From positions 1-64,000 of the forward strand of contig NZ_JACTVI010000039.1 of the NCBI RefSeq assembly GCF_014495685.1: a stretch of DNA of 64,000 nucleotides, in the 5' to 3' direction. Source of the stretch: Streptomyces sp. TRM68367 (GTDB lineage: Bacteria > Actinomycetota > Actinomycetes > Streptomycetales > Streptomycetaceae). Below are positions 48,571-57,021 of this stretch, piece by piece; positions within the stretch are counted from its first letter, which is position 1, and the number at the start of each line of letters is the position of its first letter. The position numbers and the translations under genes were made by a program. The notes beneath the pieces are model-generated. The model searched no databases and was not told the DNA's origin. It worked only from the letters and a program-made list of their open reading frames with translations.

Positions 48571-49625
48571 GCGCTCTTGATCTTTCCACGCCACACCAGA
48601 ACCCCGAAGAACGGGGCGCCGAGGATGGCGACAAGGACGCCCGCGTCCAGCTCGCCCGGCCGCACCACCAGGCGCCCCACGATGTCGCACACCAGGAGGA
48701 CGACGGCGCCGAGCAGACCCGCGTACGGCACCAGCCAGCGATAGTCAGGGCCGGTCAGATACCGGGCTACGTGGGCCACCATGAGCCCGAGAAACGCGAT
48801 GGGGCCGCACGCCGCCGTCGCCGCGCCCGCGAGCAGGGTGATGGCGGCGATGCCGACGGTCCGGCTCAGCGCGATGTTCACGCCGAGCCCGCGTGCCACG
48901 TCGTCCCCCAGGTTGAGCAGGTTGATGGTGGGCAGCGTGGTGAGTGCCAGCACCAGCCCGGCCACAATGAACCCGGTGATCGGCCAGATGACACCGAATC
49001 CGACCCCGGCCACGGAGCCGGCGTTCCAGAACCGCAGCGCGTTCAGCGACGCCTGGTTCGACAGCGCGATCGCCGTGGTCATCGCCATGAGGAACACGGT
49101 GACCCCCTGCCCGGCCAGGGCGAGCGTCAACGGGTTGCCAGCGCCGCGGCCGATGCTCGCCAGCCCGAACACGACGACACCGGCGATCCCCGCCCCGAGG
49201 AAGGCGAACCAGACGTACTGGAACGGGTTGGAGAAGCCGAACACGGCGATCACCGTCACCACGGCGAACGACGCGCCAGAGTTCACCCCCAGCAGGCCCG
49301 TGTCGGCGATCGGGTTGCGCGTGTACCCCTGGATCAACGCCCCGCCGACCCCCAGGGCGATGCCCGCCACGACGGCGAGCACCGTCCGGGGCACGCGCAC
49401 GGTCTGCACGATGAGCCTGATCTCGGTGAGCCGCTGGTCGGACTCCGGCCCCGCGGACAGCCCGTGCCACACCTCGGCGGGACTCAACGCGCGCGCCCCG
49501 ACGGCCAGGGACACCGCGCCCACGGCCACCAGGCCCACCACAAGCGTGCCCAAACCCACAACCCGCCGCCGACGGGCCGGTGTTGTGCCCGAGGGCATGA
49601 GGCGCTCAACTGCAATGGTGCCCAT
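48567..49625 (-). CDS. cchC: Ferri-siderophore permease CchC (FecCD family)
   Basis: A 352-residue FecCD permease: 'VRVPRTVLAVVAGIALGVGG', 'RNPIADTGLLGVNSGASFAV' and the ATPase-docking region 'DDVARGLGVNIALSRTVG'. The start at 49625 is the first ATG; another at 49598 is possible. No iron box is seen between cchB and cchC, so it is probably read from the cchB promoter through the 117-base gap that carries repeat copy C. Confidence 0.9.
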   Translation of the reverse strand: MGTIAVERLMPSGTTPARRRRVVGLGTLVVGLVAVGAVSLAVGARALSPAEVWHGLSAGPESDQRLTEIRLIVQTVRVPRTVLAVVAGIALGVGGALIQGYTRNPIADTGLLGVNSGASFAVVTVIAVFGFSNPFQYVWFAFLGAGIAGVVVFGLASIGRGAGNPLTLALAGQGVTVFLMAMTTAIALSNQASLNALRFWNAGSVAGVGFGVIWPITGFIVAGLVLALTTLPTINLLNLGDDVARGLGVNIALSRTVGIAAITLLAGAATAACGPIAFLGLMVAHVARYLTGPDYRWLVPYAGLLGAVVLLVCDIVGRLVVRPGELDAGVLVAILGAPFFGVLVWRGKIKSA

Positions 49626-49660
49626 GTCGACGTACGTTATCCCTTTGATCAAACGGGAAC

Positions 49661-49706
49661 GGCAGCGCCCTGAAGGGCGCGAGGAACTGCGCGACCAGCC
49701 ACAACG
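49661..49706 (-). repeat. Streptomyces intergenic repeat, copy C (variant)
   Basis: On the minus strand it reads 'GGCTGGTCGCGCAGTTCC' then 'CGCGCCC-TTCA-GGGCGC', the common streptomycete version of the same GGCTGG...hairpin unit as copies A and B. It sits between cchB and cchC, genes that should be co-transcribed, and its hairpin (49665-49680) may tune read-through or stabilise mRNA ends. Confidence 0.65.
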
Positions 49707-49742
49707 GACCCGCAGACGAAGTACGGCCTTCCCAGCGGAGCG

Positions 49743-51101
49743 CTAACGCGCGGAACTGCCGATCCCGTCGGTGAGCGGACCGGCCTCATCGGTAGCGGAC
49801 TCACCGCCGCGGTCGAGGACCGAGTCGAGGATCTCGCCGACCCTGATCGCCGTGTTGGACAGCAGGGACGACGTGATGCCGTGCGTGTGCTCCGTGCCGC
49901 CCTGCAGGTAGATCCCGCAGCGCAGTTCGGGATCGGTGGCGACACAGTAGTCGCGTGTGACGCGCAGGCGGCCCTCGTCGTCGCGCAGGCAGCGGTCCGC
50001 GACCTCGCCGAGGAGTCCGACGGGGTCGGCGGGGCCGTAGCCGGTGGCGAAGACGACGACATCGGCGTCCAGCGGGGTCTTCTCGCCGGTGACGAGGGAC
50101 TCGACGGTGGCACGGACCTTGTCCGGCGTCTCGATGACGCCGGTCAGGCGGGAGACGTTGAGGAAGCGCAGCCGCTCGGTGCCGAGGACCTTCTCCTGGT
50201 ACATCTGCCGGTACAGATCGTCGATCAGATCGATGTCCACCACGGAGTAGTTGGTGTTGCCGTGGTATTCCATCAGCCTGCGCTTGACGGCGTCGGGCGC
50301 GGCGAAGTACTCGTCGACCGCCGAGGGGTCGAAGATCCGGTTGGCGAAGCTGCTGTCGTCGGCGGGGCTGTAGCCGTAGCGGGAGAAGACGGCGCACACC
50401 TCGGCCTCGGGGAAGCGCCGGTGCAGGTAGGCGACGTTCTCGGCGGCACTCTGCCCGGCGCCCACGACGATGAAGCGAGCGGGCGAGGTGCCCTCCAGCT
50501 CTTCGACTCTCCTCAGGAGTTCGGAGTTGTGCCAGAGGCGGCCGGTGCGCTCCACGCCCTCCGGCATGAGGGGACGCAGGCCGGTGCCGATGACGAGGTT
50601 GCGGGCCCGGTGCACCGCGAGCCCCTCCTCCGAGCGGACCGTCACGTCCAGGTACTCCACGGCTCCGTCGCGGACGACGGGCGTGACGCCGACGACCTCG
50701 TGGCCGTAGGAGACCATGTCGTCGACCTTGGCCGCGGCCCACTCGAAGTAGTCGTGGAACTCCACCCGCAGTGGGAAGAGGGTCTTGTGGTTGAGGAAGT
50801 CGATCAGCCGTCCCTTGCTCTTGAGGTAGCAGAGGAAGCTGTACTCGCTGGCCGGGTTCCGGAGCGTCACCAGGTCCTTGAGGAAGGACACCTGCATGGT
50901 GGCGTCGTCGATGAGCATGCCGCGGTGCCAGCCGAACCGCGGCTGCTGCTCGAAGAAGTGAGCGGTGACCGCTCCCTGCCTGCCGACGCGTGCGTTGTGC
51001 TCGTTGAGCGCGATCGCCATCGCCACGTTGGACGGCCCGAAGCCGACGCCTATGAGGTCGTGGATCAGTGGTGCGTCGTCGCCAGGAAGAGCCTGTGCCA
51101 T
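49743..51101 (-). CDS. cchB: L-ornithine N5-monooxygenase CchB
   Basis: A 452-residue flavin-dependent N-hydroxylase. FAD motif 'IGVGFGPSNVAMAIAL' (residues 17-32), 'FLKDLVTLRNPASEYSFLCYL' substrate region, NADPH motif 'IVVGAGQSAAENVAYL' and the C-terminal 'VVFATGYGPADP' are all intact. It makes N5-hydroxyornithine, used directly by module 3 of CchH and, after formylation by CchA, by module 1. The ATG at 51101 has GGGAG upstream. Divergent from cchA. Confidence 0.96.
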   Translation of the reverse strand: MAQALPGDDAPLIHDLIGVGFGPSNVAMAIALNEHNARVGRQGAVTAHFFEQQPRFGWHRGMLIDDATMQVSFLKDLVTLRNPASEYSFLCYLKSKGRLIDFLNHKTLFPLRVEFHDYFEWAAAKVDDMVSYGHEVVGVTPVVRDGAVEYLDVTVRSEEGLAVHRARNLVIGTGLRPLMPEGVERTGRLWHNSELLRRVEELEGTSPARFIVVGAGQSAAENVAYLHRRFPEAEVCAVFSRYGYSPADDSSFANRIFDPSAVDEYFAAPDAVKRRLMEYHGNTNYSVVDIDLIDDLYRQMYQEKVLGTERLRFLNVSRLTGVIETPDKVRATVESLVTGEKTPLDADVVVFATGYGPADPVGLLGEVADRCLRDDEGRLRVTRDYCVATDPELRCGIYLQGGTEHTHGITSSLLSNTAIRVGEILDSVLDRGGESATDEAGPLTDGIGSSAR

Positions 51102-51191
51102 GTCACTCCCATCGTGCGGGTCGGCCGCCGGATGCGGCAGCCGCTTGTCGAGCCGGGAATTGGGCACACCGGCGGAGCCGCGGCCCAAAAC

Positions 51192-51210
51192 TTAGGTAAG
51201 GCTAAGCTGA
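51192..51210 (-). promoter_or_regulatory. Iron box on the cchB side
   Basis: TTAGGTAAGGCTAAGCTGA matches 15 of 19 iron-box positions and lies 91 bases before the cchB start. Confidence 0.8.
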
Positions 51211-51292
51211 TCCCGTGGAGCTGTCGATAGGCAAAACGGACAACGGAGGTGCATCACCTTCAACACGCACTTCAGCAGGACCCGTTGCATAC

Positions 51293-51311
51293 TTAGGTAA
51301 GCCTTGCTTTA
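51293..51311 (+). promoter_or_regulatory. Iron box on the cchA side
   Basis: TTAGGTAAGCCTTGCTTTA matches 13 of 19 iron-box positions, with a perfect TTAGGT arm, 38 bases before the cchA start. Confidence 0.75.
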
Positions 51312-51348
51312 CTGTCGCTGGCCATTCCCTGCGCTGAGGAGGAACCCC

Positions 51349-52296
51349 ATGCGGGTCGTCATGTTCGGTTACCAGACCTGGGGGCATCGCACCCTGCAAG
51401 CCCTCCTGGACTCCGAACACGACGTGGTGCTGGTCGTGACGCACCCCAAGAGCGAGCACGCGTACGAGAAGATCTGGAGCGACTCGGTCGCCGACCTCGC
51501 CGAGGAGCACGGCGTCCCGGTGGTCATCCGCAACCGGCCCGACGACGAGGAGCTGTTCCAGCGCCTCAAAGAGGCCGATCCGGACATCATCGTGGCCAAC
51601 AACTGGCGGACCTGGATCCCCCCGCGCATCTTCGACCTCCCGCGCCGCGGCACGCTGAACGTGCACGACTCGCTGCTGCCGAAGTACGCCGGCTTCTCCC
51701 CGTTGATCTGGGCCCTGATCAACGGCGAGCCCGAAGTGGGCGTCACCGCGCACATGATGAACGACGAGCTCGACGCCGGCGACATCGTGCGCCAGGAGTC
51801 GGTGCCGGTCGGACCGAGGGATACAGCGACCGACCTGTTCCACAAGACCGTCGACCTGATCGCCCCGGTCACCATCGGCGCGCTCGGCCTCATCGCAGCC
51901 GGGCAGACGGAGTTCGCCAAGCAGGACCGCTCGCAGGCGAGCTTCTTCCACAAGCGGTCCCTCGAGGACAGCCGCATCGACTGGACCTGGCCGGCGGAGG
52001 ACCTCGACCGCCTGGTCCGCGCCCAGTCCGAGCCGTACCCCAGCGCCTACACCTTCCACAAGGGCAAGCGACTCGGGGTCCTGGCCGCGGTCGTGTCCGA
52101 GGGCCGGTACGGCGGCACGCCCGGCCGCATCTTCTACCGCGAGGGCGACGGCGTGGTCATCGTGGCCGGCGCCGACGCCCGCACCGGCCGCAACCACGGG
52201 CTGGCGATCACGCGCGTGCGGACCGAGGACGGCCGGCAGCTGCCCGCGACCGAGTACTTCACCTCCATGGGCGGCTACCTCACCACCCACCCCTGA
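51349..52296 (+). CDS. cchA: N5-hydroxyornithine formyltransferase CchA
   Basis: A 315-residue formyltransferase of the methionyl-tRNA formyltransferase family. The catalytic Asn-His-Asp set is seen as 'IIVANNWRTWIP', 'LNVHDSLLPKYAGF' and 'MMNDELDAGDIV'; an OB-like C-terminal part follows. It transfers a formyl group from N10-formyl-tetrahydrofolate to N5-hydroxyornithine for module 1 of CchH. AGGAGG precedes the ATG at 51349. Confidence 0.95.
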   Translation: MRVVMFGYQTWGHRTLQALLDSEHDVVLVVTHPKSEHAYEKIWSDSVADLAEEHGVPVVIRNRPDDEELFQRLKEADPDIIVANNWRTWIPPRIFDLPRRGTLNVHDSLLPKYAGFSPLIWALINGEPEVGVTAHMMNDELDAGDIVRQESVPVGPRDTATDLFHKTVDLIAPVTIGALGLIAAGQTEFAKQDRSQASFFHKRSLEDSRIDWTWPAEDLDRLVRAQSEPYPSAYTFHKGKRLGVLAAVVSEGRYGGTPGRIFYREGDGVVIVAGADARTGRNHGLAITRVRTEDGRQLPATEYFTSMGGYLTTHP

Positions 52297-52319
52297 CACG
52301 CCGGCCCCACCGACAGGTC

Positions 52320-52342
52320 GGCCCCGGTACGGTCCCGGGGCC
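52320..52342 (+). terminator. Stem-loop after cchA
   Basis: GGCCCCGG-TACGGTC-CCGGGGCC is a perfect 8-bp GC stem with a 7-base loop, 23 bases after the cchA stop. It is a likely transcription end for the right border of the cch cluster. Confidence 0.6.
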
Positions 52343-52409
52343 CACAGGACATCGCCGCGCTGCGGGGTTCCCAGTCCCCGCACAGCGGCGAAGTCTTCCC
52401 CGGTCACGC

Positions 52410-52904
52410 GCCCAACTCCCGCCGCGCCCAACGTCACCGCGGACGCCGCGGACACTCTGCTGCCCGTCAACACCGCGCTCGCCACCGCCCTGGTCGTCCT
52501 GCTGCTCGCGGTGGCCTGCTTCCTGTTCCTGATGGTCGCCGTGCAGCCCGCACCCCGCCGGGCGGCGCATCACCGTCAACCACACGTGGTGGTGGGCCGC
52601 CCTGCCGATCGCGGTGCCCGTAAGCCCGGTCGTCGCCGGTCTGGTGCTGGCCGGCCTGCTGACCGTGCCCGGCATCGCCAACGTCCCGGTGATACCGGCA
52701 TCCTCATCGGCGGCGCGCTCACCGCGACGGTGCTCGGGCGCCTTCGTCGGCATGCCGCTGGCCGGCGTCTCACCCGTGCTCGCCGGCGCCGTCCGGGTCT
52801 TCGTGCTCATCGCCCTGCTGGCCGTCGAGGCGCTCTCCGTGGCCCTGACCGTCGCACTCGTCGCCCGCCGCAAACTCCACCGCGAGACCGGGAAGCGCTC
52901 CTGA
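52410..52904 (+). pseudogene. Frameshifted membrane-protein remnant
   Basis: Several plus-strand frames each carry hydrophobic helices that fit end to end: 'TALVVLLLAVACFLFLMVAV', then 'VNHTWWWAALPIAVPVSPVV' with 'AGLVLAGLLTVPGIANVPV', then 'DTGILIGGALTATVLG', then 'AFVGMPLAGVSPVLAGAVRV' to the stop after 'RKLHRETGKRS'. At least three small frameshifts (near 52565, 52695 and 52740) are needed to join them. No start with a ribosome site is visible. The parent family is not recognised. Confidence 0.45.
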
Positions 52905-52917
52905 AGCCCTTCCGGAG

Positions 52918-53286
52918 TCAGCCGGGCTTGGTCTCCAGCCGCACGTGCAGCTCCTCCTCCTGGTCACCGGAGGCCGTGCTCAGGTCGTGCACGGTGAACA
53001 GGGAGTCGAGGGTCCTGCGAAAGCGTTCGACCGCCCAATAGCCGCCTTGCAGGTCGGCGTCGACGGAGGACGACAGGCGGGCCGGACGGGCGCCCTCATG
53101 CGCGTCGGCGACGTCGAACGTGCCGAGCCAGACCGTCGGGCGCGTCTGAGACAGCTCTTCGGGTACGTCCTCCGCGCACCGGTCGGAGGCGAAGCACGCG
53201 CACAGCGTGTCGAACACGACCCGAGCGTCGTCCTTGCTGCATCCGCTGATCTCCACCGAGACGGATTCCGGGTACTCGCTGTCCAT
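52918..53286 (-). CDS. Conserved-looking hypothetical protein
   Basis: A 122-residue acidic soluble protein with three cysteines in the first third ('SGCSKDDARVVFDTLCACF') and a mixed alpha/beta composition. A GAGAGGAG ribosome site and good codon bias support it. No family is recognised. It faces the remnant at 52410 and is outside the iron regulon as far as promoter signals show. Confidence 0.75.
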   Translation of the reverse strand: MDSEYPESVSVEISGCSKDDARVVFDTLCACFASDRCAEDVPEELSQTRPTVWLGTFDVADAHEGARPARLSSSVDADLQGGYWAVERFRRTLDSLFTVHDLSTASGDQEEELHVRLETKPG

Positions 53287-53861
53287 CGTGGTCGCTCCTC
53301 TCGTGGCGGCGGTGCGCTACCCGGGTGCCCCGCAGGGCCGCACCCCACCCACAGAAAAACCAGCAGGCGGGACATGGTGCCCCGCTCCCCCGCCGGCATC
53401 CACTGGCCCTCCGGCTAGCCACCCACGAGTCGTTCGCCGCCTCGCCCGCGGCGAGCGTGTGGACGTACTCCGCCCAGCCGCCGCCCGGCGCCTGCACGCG
53501 GCCGGACACCTCGGCGGGGACCGCGGTGCCGGGGGCACAGGGGCATGGGGCGGCTCCTCCGTGGGGGGGACGGTTCCGGCGGACAGTCTGGCCCGATCTT
53601 ATCGTCATGTACAGATCAAAGAGGTACGGTGCGGGACCGCCGATGGTCGATTCGGTGACTCGCCGTGCCCGGCCGGGGCCGCTCCGGAGCCGTCGGCGCA
53701 ACTGCCCCGCCCGCGTGCCGGTTTCTCAGGACGCCCACCCCTGAGTTGAGGGATGGTGGAGAAGCGCGCGGGTGGCCCCGCAGGCAGGTTGAGCGCGATA
53801 GAACAAGGGAGTCGGCACGGGGGACTTCGTGCCGAGTGGATCGGCGAAGGCGGTGCCTGGG
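53287..53861. other. Gap without a supported gene
   Basis: About 575 bases between two diverging genes. Open frames are Pro/Arg/Ala-rich shadows without ribosome sites. No terminator, repeat or regulatory palindrome was convincing. It may hold the promoter of the PAS-domain gene in its last 100 bases. Confidence 0.5.
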
Positions 53862-55058
53862 ATGACAGCACTCGGGACTCCCGTGGCGGAAGGCGAGGAG
53901 CCCGTACGCGGCCCCGTGCGGCCGAGCGGACTGCTGGACGTGCTGGGGGTGGCCTCGGTGGTGCTGGACACCGAGGGGCGGATCGTGCTGTGGAGCCCCC
54001 AGGCCGAGGAGCTGTTCGGCTATCCGGCGCACGAGGCGCTCGGCCAGTACGCCGCCCGGATCATGGTCCACGAGCAGCACCTCGACCTGGTCGTCAAGCT
54101 GTTCTCCGACGTCATGGCCACCGGCGAGGGCTGGGCCGGGGCGTTCCCGGTGCGGCGCAAGGACGGCAGCACCCGGCTCGTGGAGTTCCGCAACATGCGG
54201 CTCATGGACGACCGGGGCGATGTGTACGCGCTGGGGCTGTGCGCCGATCAGTCGACCGTGCGCCTGCTGGAGCGGGACGTGGCGCTGTCGAGCCGGATGG
54301 TGGCGCAGTCCCCGATCGGGCTGGCCGTCCTGGACACCGGCCTCAGGTACGTCTCGGTCAACCCGGCGCTGGCGCGGATCAACGGCCTGCCCGCCGAGAA
54401 GCACCTCGGGCGGACCATCCGCGAGGTGCTGCCGCTGATCGACATCGGCCCGCTCGAAGCGGCGGCACGCGAGGTGCTGCAGACGGGCCGCCCGCTGGTC
54501 GACCAGCAGATCGTGGGCCGGGCCCAGTCCGATCCGGACGAGGACCACGCCTGGACGATCTCCCTGTACCGGCTGGAGGACGCCCTCGGCACGGTGCTGG
54601 GCGTGGCTGCCTCGGTGGTGGACGTCACCGAGCAGTACCGGGCGGGCGTCGAGGCCGAGGCGGCCCGGCGGCGCCTCGCCCTCATCGCCGACGCCTCCGC
54701 CCGGATCGGCACCACGCTGGAGCTGGACCGTACCGCCCGCGAGCTGGCCGACGTGGCCGTGCCGGAGCTCGCCGACGTGGACCTGCCCACCGGAGCGCCG
54801 CTGGGCGTGGGCGGCGTCGCCTTCACCACCACGACGGTCGACCTCGAACCCGGCGACCGGCTGGTGTTCTACACCGACGGCCTCGTCGAGACCCGTCGTC
54901 ACCTGCTGGACGAGCGGCTCGACACGCTGCTGGCCCTGCTGGACGGCCCCGACCGCCCGCTGGACGAGGTCTGCGACCTCCTTCTGCAGGCCCTGCGCGA
55001 GCCGGACAACTCCGACGACGTGGCCCTGCTCATCGCCCGCGCGCGGCCGATGCCGTAG
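53862..55058 (+). CDS. PAS-domain SpoIIE-type regulator with large internal deletion
   Basis: A 398-residue product. Two PAS domains are clear ('GVASVVLDTEGRIVLWSPQA', then 'SPIGLAVLDTGLRYVSVNPA'), followed by the linker that normally enters a GAF domain ('LALIADASARIGTTLELDRT'). At about residue 305, after 'AVPELADVDLP', the text jumps to the last part of a PP2C/SpoIIE phosphatase ('LEPGDRLVFYTDGLVETR'). GAF and most catalytic residues, normally some 300-400 residues, are missing while the frame is kept. It probably cannot act as a phosphatase. An upstream GTG at 53829 is an alternative start. Confidence 0.75.
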   Translation: MTALGTPVAEGEEPVRGPVRPSGLLDVLGVASVVLDTEGRIVLWSPQAEELFGYPAHEALGQYAARIMVHEQHLDLVVKLFSDVMATGEGWAGAFPVRRKDGSTRLVEFRNMRLMDDRGDVYALGLCADQSTVRLLERDVALSSRMVAQSPIGLAVLDTGLRYVSVNPALARINGLPAEKHLGRTIREVLPLIDIGPLEAAAREVLQTGRPLVDQQIVGRAQSDPDEDHAWTISLYRLEDALGTVLGVAASVVDVTEQYRAGVEAEAARRRLALIADASARIGTTLELDRTARELADVAVPELADVDLPTGAPLGVGGVAFTTTTVDLEPGDRLVFYTDGLVETRRHLLDERLDTLLALLDGPDRPLDEVCDLLLQALREPDNSDDVALLIARARPMP

Positions 55059-55193
55059 CCGAACCGGTTCACCTGCACGCGCGGTGGTCGCGGCCGCCGC
55101 GTCCCCCTCGTCGTGCTGGCCACCGCCGCCCGGCACGGTGGCGTACGGCGCGCCGGGCGCCGGCAGTGGCGTACAGCGGCCGCGACGCCGGCC

Positions 55194-55994
55194 CTACGCT
55201 CCCCTGCTGCCCACCACCACGGTGGCGTACCGCTCCTCGCACACGGCGAGCCGGGTCGTCAGGCCGCCGCGGGTGAAGGCGTCCACGGCCGTCGGCGCCT
55301 GGCGTTCGCTGGTCTCCACCAGTACGCAGCCGCCGGGCGCCAGCCAGCGCACCGCCTCGGCGGCGACCCGGCGCAGCACGTCGAGGCCGTCCGAGCCGCC
55401 GTCCAGGGCGGCCGGCGGCTCGTGGTCGCGGGCCTCCGCGGGCAGCAGATCGATATCGCCGGTGGGCACGTACGGCACGTTGGCCGCAAGGATGTCGACG
55501 CGGCCGCGCAGTTCGGCGGGCAGCGCCTCGAACAGGTCGCCCGCGTGCACCCGGCCGCCGACGGCGGCGACGTTGCGGCGGGCGCAGCGCACGGCGGCAG
55601 GGTCTATGTCGGCGGCGTGCAGCTCGACCCGGCCGAGCACCGTGGCCAGCGCGGCGCCGACGGCTCCCGAACCGCAGCACAGGTCCACGACGGCGGCCGC
55701 GTCCGGCCGCTGCGCGAGGGCCTGTTCGACGAGGAACTCGGTACGGCGACGGGGCACGAAGACGCCCGGTTCGACCGCTATGCGCAGGCCCCGGAACTCG
55801 GCCCAGCCGAGGACGAGTTCGAGGGGCTGTCCGGCGACCCGGCGGTCCACCAGGGCGGCCAGCTCGTCCGGGGTGCGGGCGGCGGCCAGGAGCAGTTCCG
55901 CCTCCTCCTCGGCGAAGACACAGCCCGCGGCGCGCAGCGCGGCGACGACGGAGCCGGCCGACGGGGAGGAAGAGGCGGGGAAACGGGAGGGCAT
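55194..55994 (-). CDS. PrmC/HemK-like protein N5-glutamine methyltransferase
   Basis: A 266-residue class I SAM methyltransferase of the HemK family. An N-terminal helical domain is followed by SAM motif I 'VVDLCCGSGAVGAALA', acidic loop 'LHAADIDPAAVRCAR' and the catalytic loop 'ILAANVPYVPTGDI'. The family motif NPPY reads NVPY. True PrmC methylates release factors; this actinobacterial subgroup may have another target. No strong ribosome site precedes the ATG. Confidence 0.8.
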   Translation of the reverse strand: MPSRFPASSSPSAGSVVAALRAAGCVFAEEEAELLLAAARTPDELAALVDRRVAGQPLELVLGWAEFRGLRIAVEPGVFVPRRRTEFLVEQALAQRPDAAAVVDLCCGSGAVGAALATVLGRVELHAADIDPAAVRCARRNVAAVGGRVHAGDLFEALPAELRGRVDILAANVPYVPTGDIDLLPAEARDHEPPAALDGGSDGLDVLRRVAAEAVRWLAPGGCVLVETSERQAPTAVDAFTRGGLTTRLAVCEERYATVVVGSRGA

Positions 55995-56415
55995 GGGAGA
56001 ACGAGAGCCTTTCGGGAGCCGAAGGGCGCTCTCGCGGTCACCTGCCTGCGGCGGTCCGCGGCGACGGGAGGCGAGAGCACCCGGCCTGACACGGCATCAA
56101 GAGGTCGCACCTCCTCGTTCCCTCGACGGCCGGACGGTCCGCGGCCGGAGACAGCGATACTACCCGGCGTGCCCCGGCGGGGGCGCCTCACCCGCGGGCC
56201 GCCACCGGCCACAGCGCCGCAACCTCGCCGGGATCCTTCAGCACCCCGCACAGGCCGACGAGGCCCAGTACGGCGGGCTGGGGTGATTCCCGGACCGGGG
56301 AGGGGCCGGCAAGGTGCGGCACGTACGGTGGAGTACGTCATCACTGATCACGTATGACCACTGATCACGCCGGTCGGCGGGCGCCGTCGGTCCGGCTCGA
56401 AAGGCTCCACCCCGC
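55995..56415. other. Gap with a direct repeat near its right end
   Basis: No gene is supported in these 421 bases between the diverging methyltransferase and oxidoreductase genes. CACTGATCACG occurs twice, at 56342-56352 and 56359-56369, 17 bases apart and 47 bases before the oxidoreductase start, each with the palindrome TGATCA. It may be an operator. Confidence 0.5.
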
Positions 56416-57021
56416 ATGAACATCACTCGAGGCTTCACCGGGCGCCCGCGCGTGGCCGACCCGGGTCTGCCGCCCGGCCAGTACGACGCCGGCGACGACT
56501 GGCCCGTGCTGTCCGCCGAGGTCACCCCCGACCTCGCACCCGCCGACTGGACGTTCCGCGTGGACGGCCTGGTGGCAGCGCCGCGCACCTGGGACTGGGA
56601 GCAGGCGCACGCACTGCCCGAGTCGGTGTACGAGGGCGCCATCCACTGCGTGACGAGCTGGTCGAAGTTCGGGACGCGGTTCGGCGGCGTGTCCCTGGAC
56701 GCCTTCCTGGGGAGGGTGCGCCCGCTGCCGTCCGCCACCCACGCCGTGGCCTACTCCCACACCGGGTACACCACGAACCTCCCGCTCGCCGACCTGACCG
56801 GCGGGCGCGCCTGGATCGCCTGGGAGCTCGACGGGCAGCCGCTGCCGCCCGAGCACGGGGGTCCGGCGCGGCTGCTGGTACCGCACCTGTACTTCTGGAA
56901 GAGCGCCAAGTGGGTCGCGGGCCTGAAGATCCTCGACCACGACGAACCGGGGTTCTGGGAGCAGAACGGCTATCACGAGCGGGGCAACCCGTGGGAGGAG
57001 CAGCGGTACTCCGGTGACTGA
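56416..57021 (+). CDS. Molybdopterin-dependent sulfite-oxidase-like oxidoreductase
   Basis: A 201-residue protein of the sulfite oxidase/MsrP catalytic-domain family without signal peptide. The molybdenum-ligating cysteine is Cys78 in 'IHCVTSWSKFGTRFGGV'. 'YTTNLPLADLTGG', 'LARLLVPHLYFWKSAKWV' type and the final 'GFWEQNGYHERGNPWEEQRY' are hallmarks of the small actinobacterial group. It overlaps the next gene, a flavin reductase, by 8 bases, suggesting a two-component electron-transfer pair. Confidence 0.9.
   Translation: MNITRGFTGRPRVADPGLPPGQYDAGDDWPVLSAEVTPDLAPADWTFRVDGLVAAPRTWDWEQAHALPESVYEGAIHCVTSWSKFGTRFGGVSLDAFLGRVRPLPSATHAVAYSHTGYTTNLPLADLTGGRAWIAWELDGQPLPPEHGGPARLLVPHLYFWKSAKWVAGLKILDHDEPGFWEQNGYHERGNPWEEQRYSGD

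Noticed and set aside
53287..53861. Possible short genes in both directions
   Set aside because: No ribosome sites, biased low-complexity translations and no recognisable motifs.
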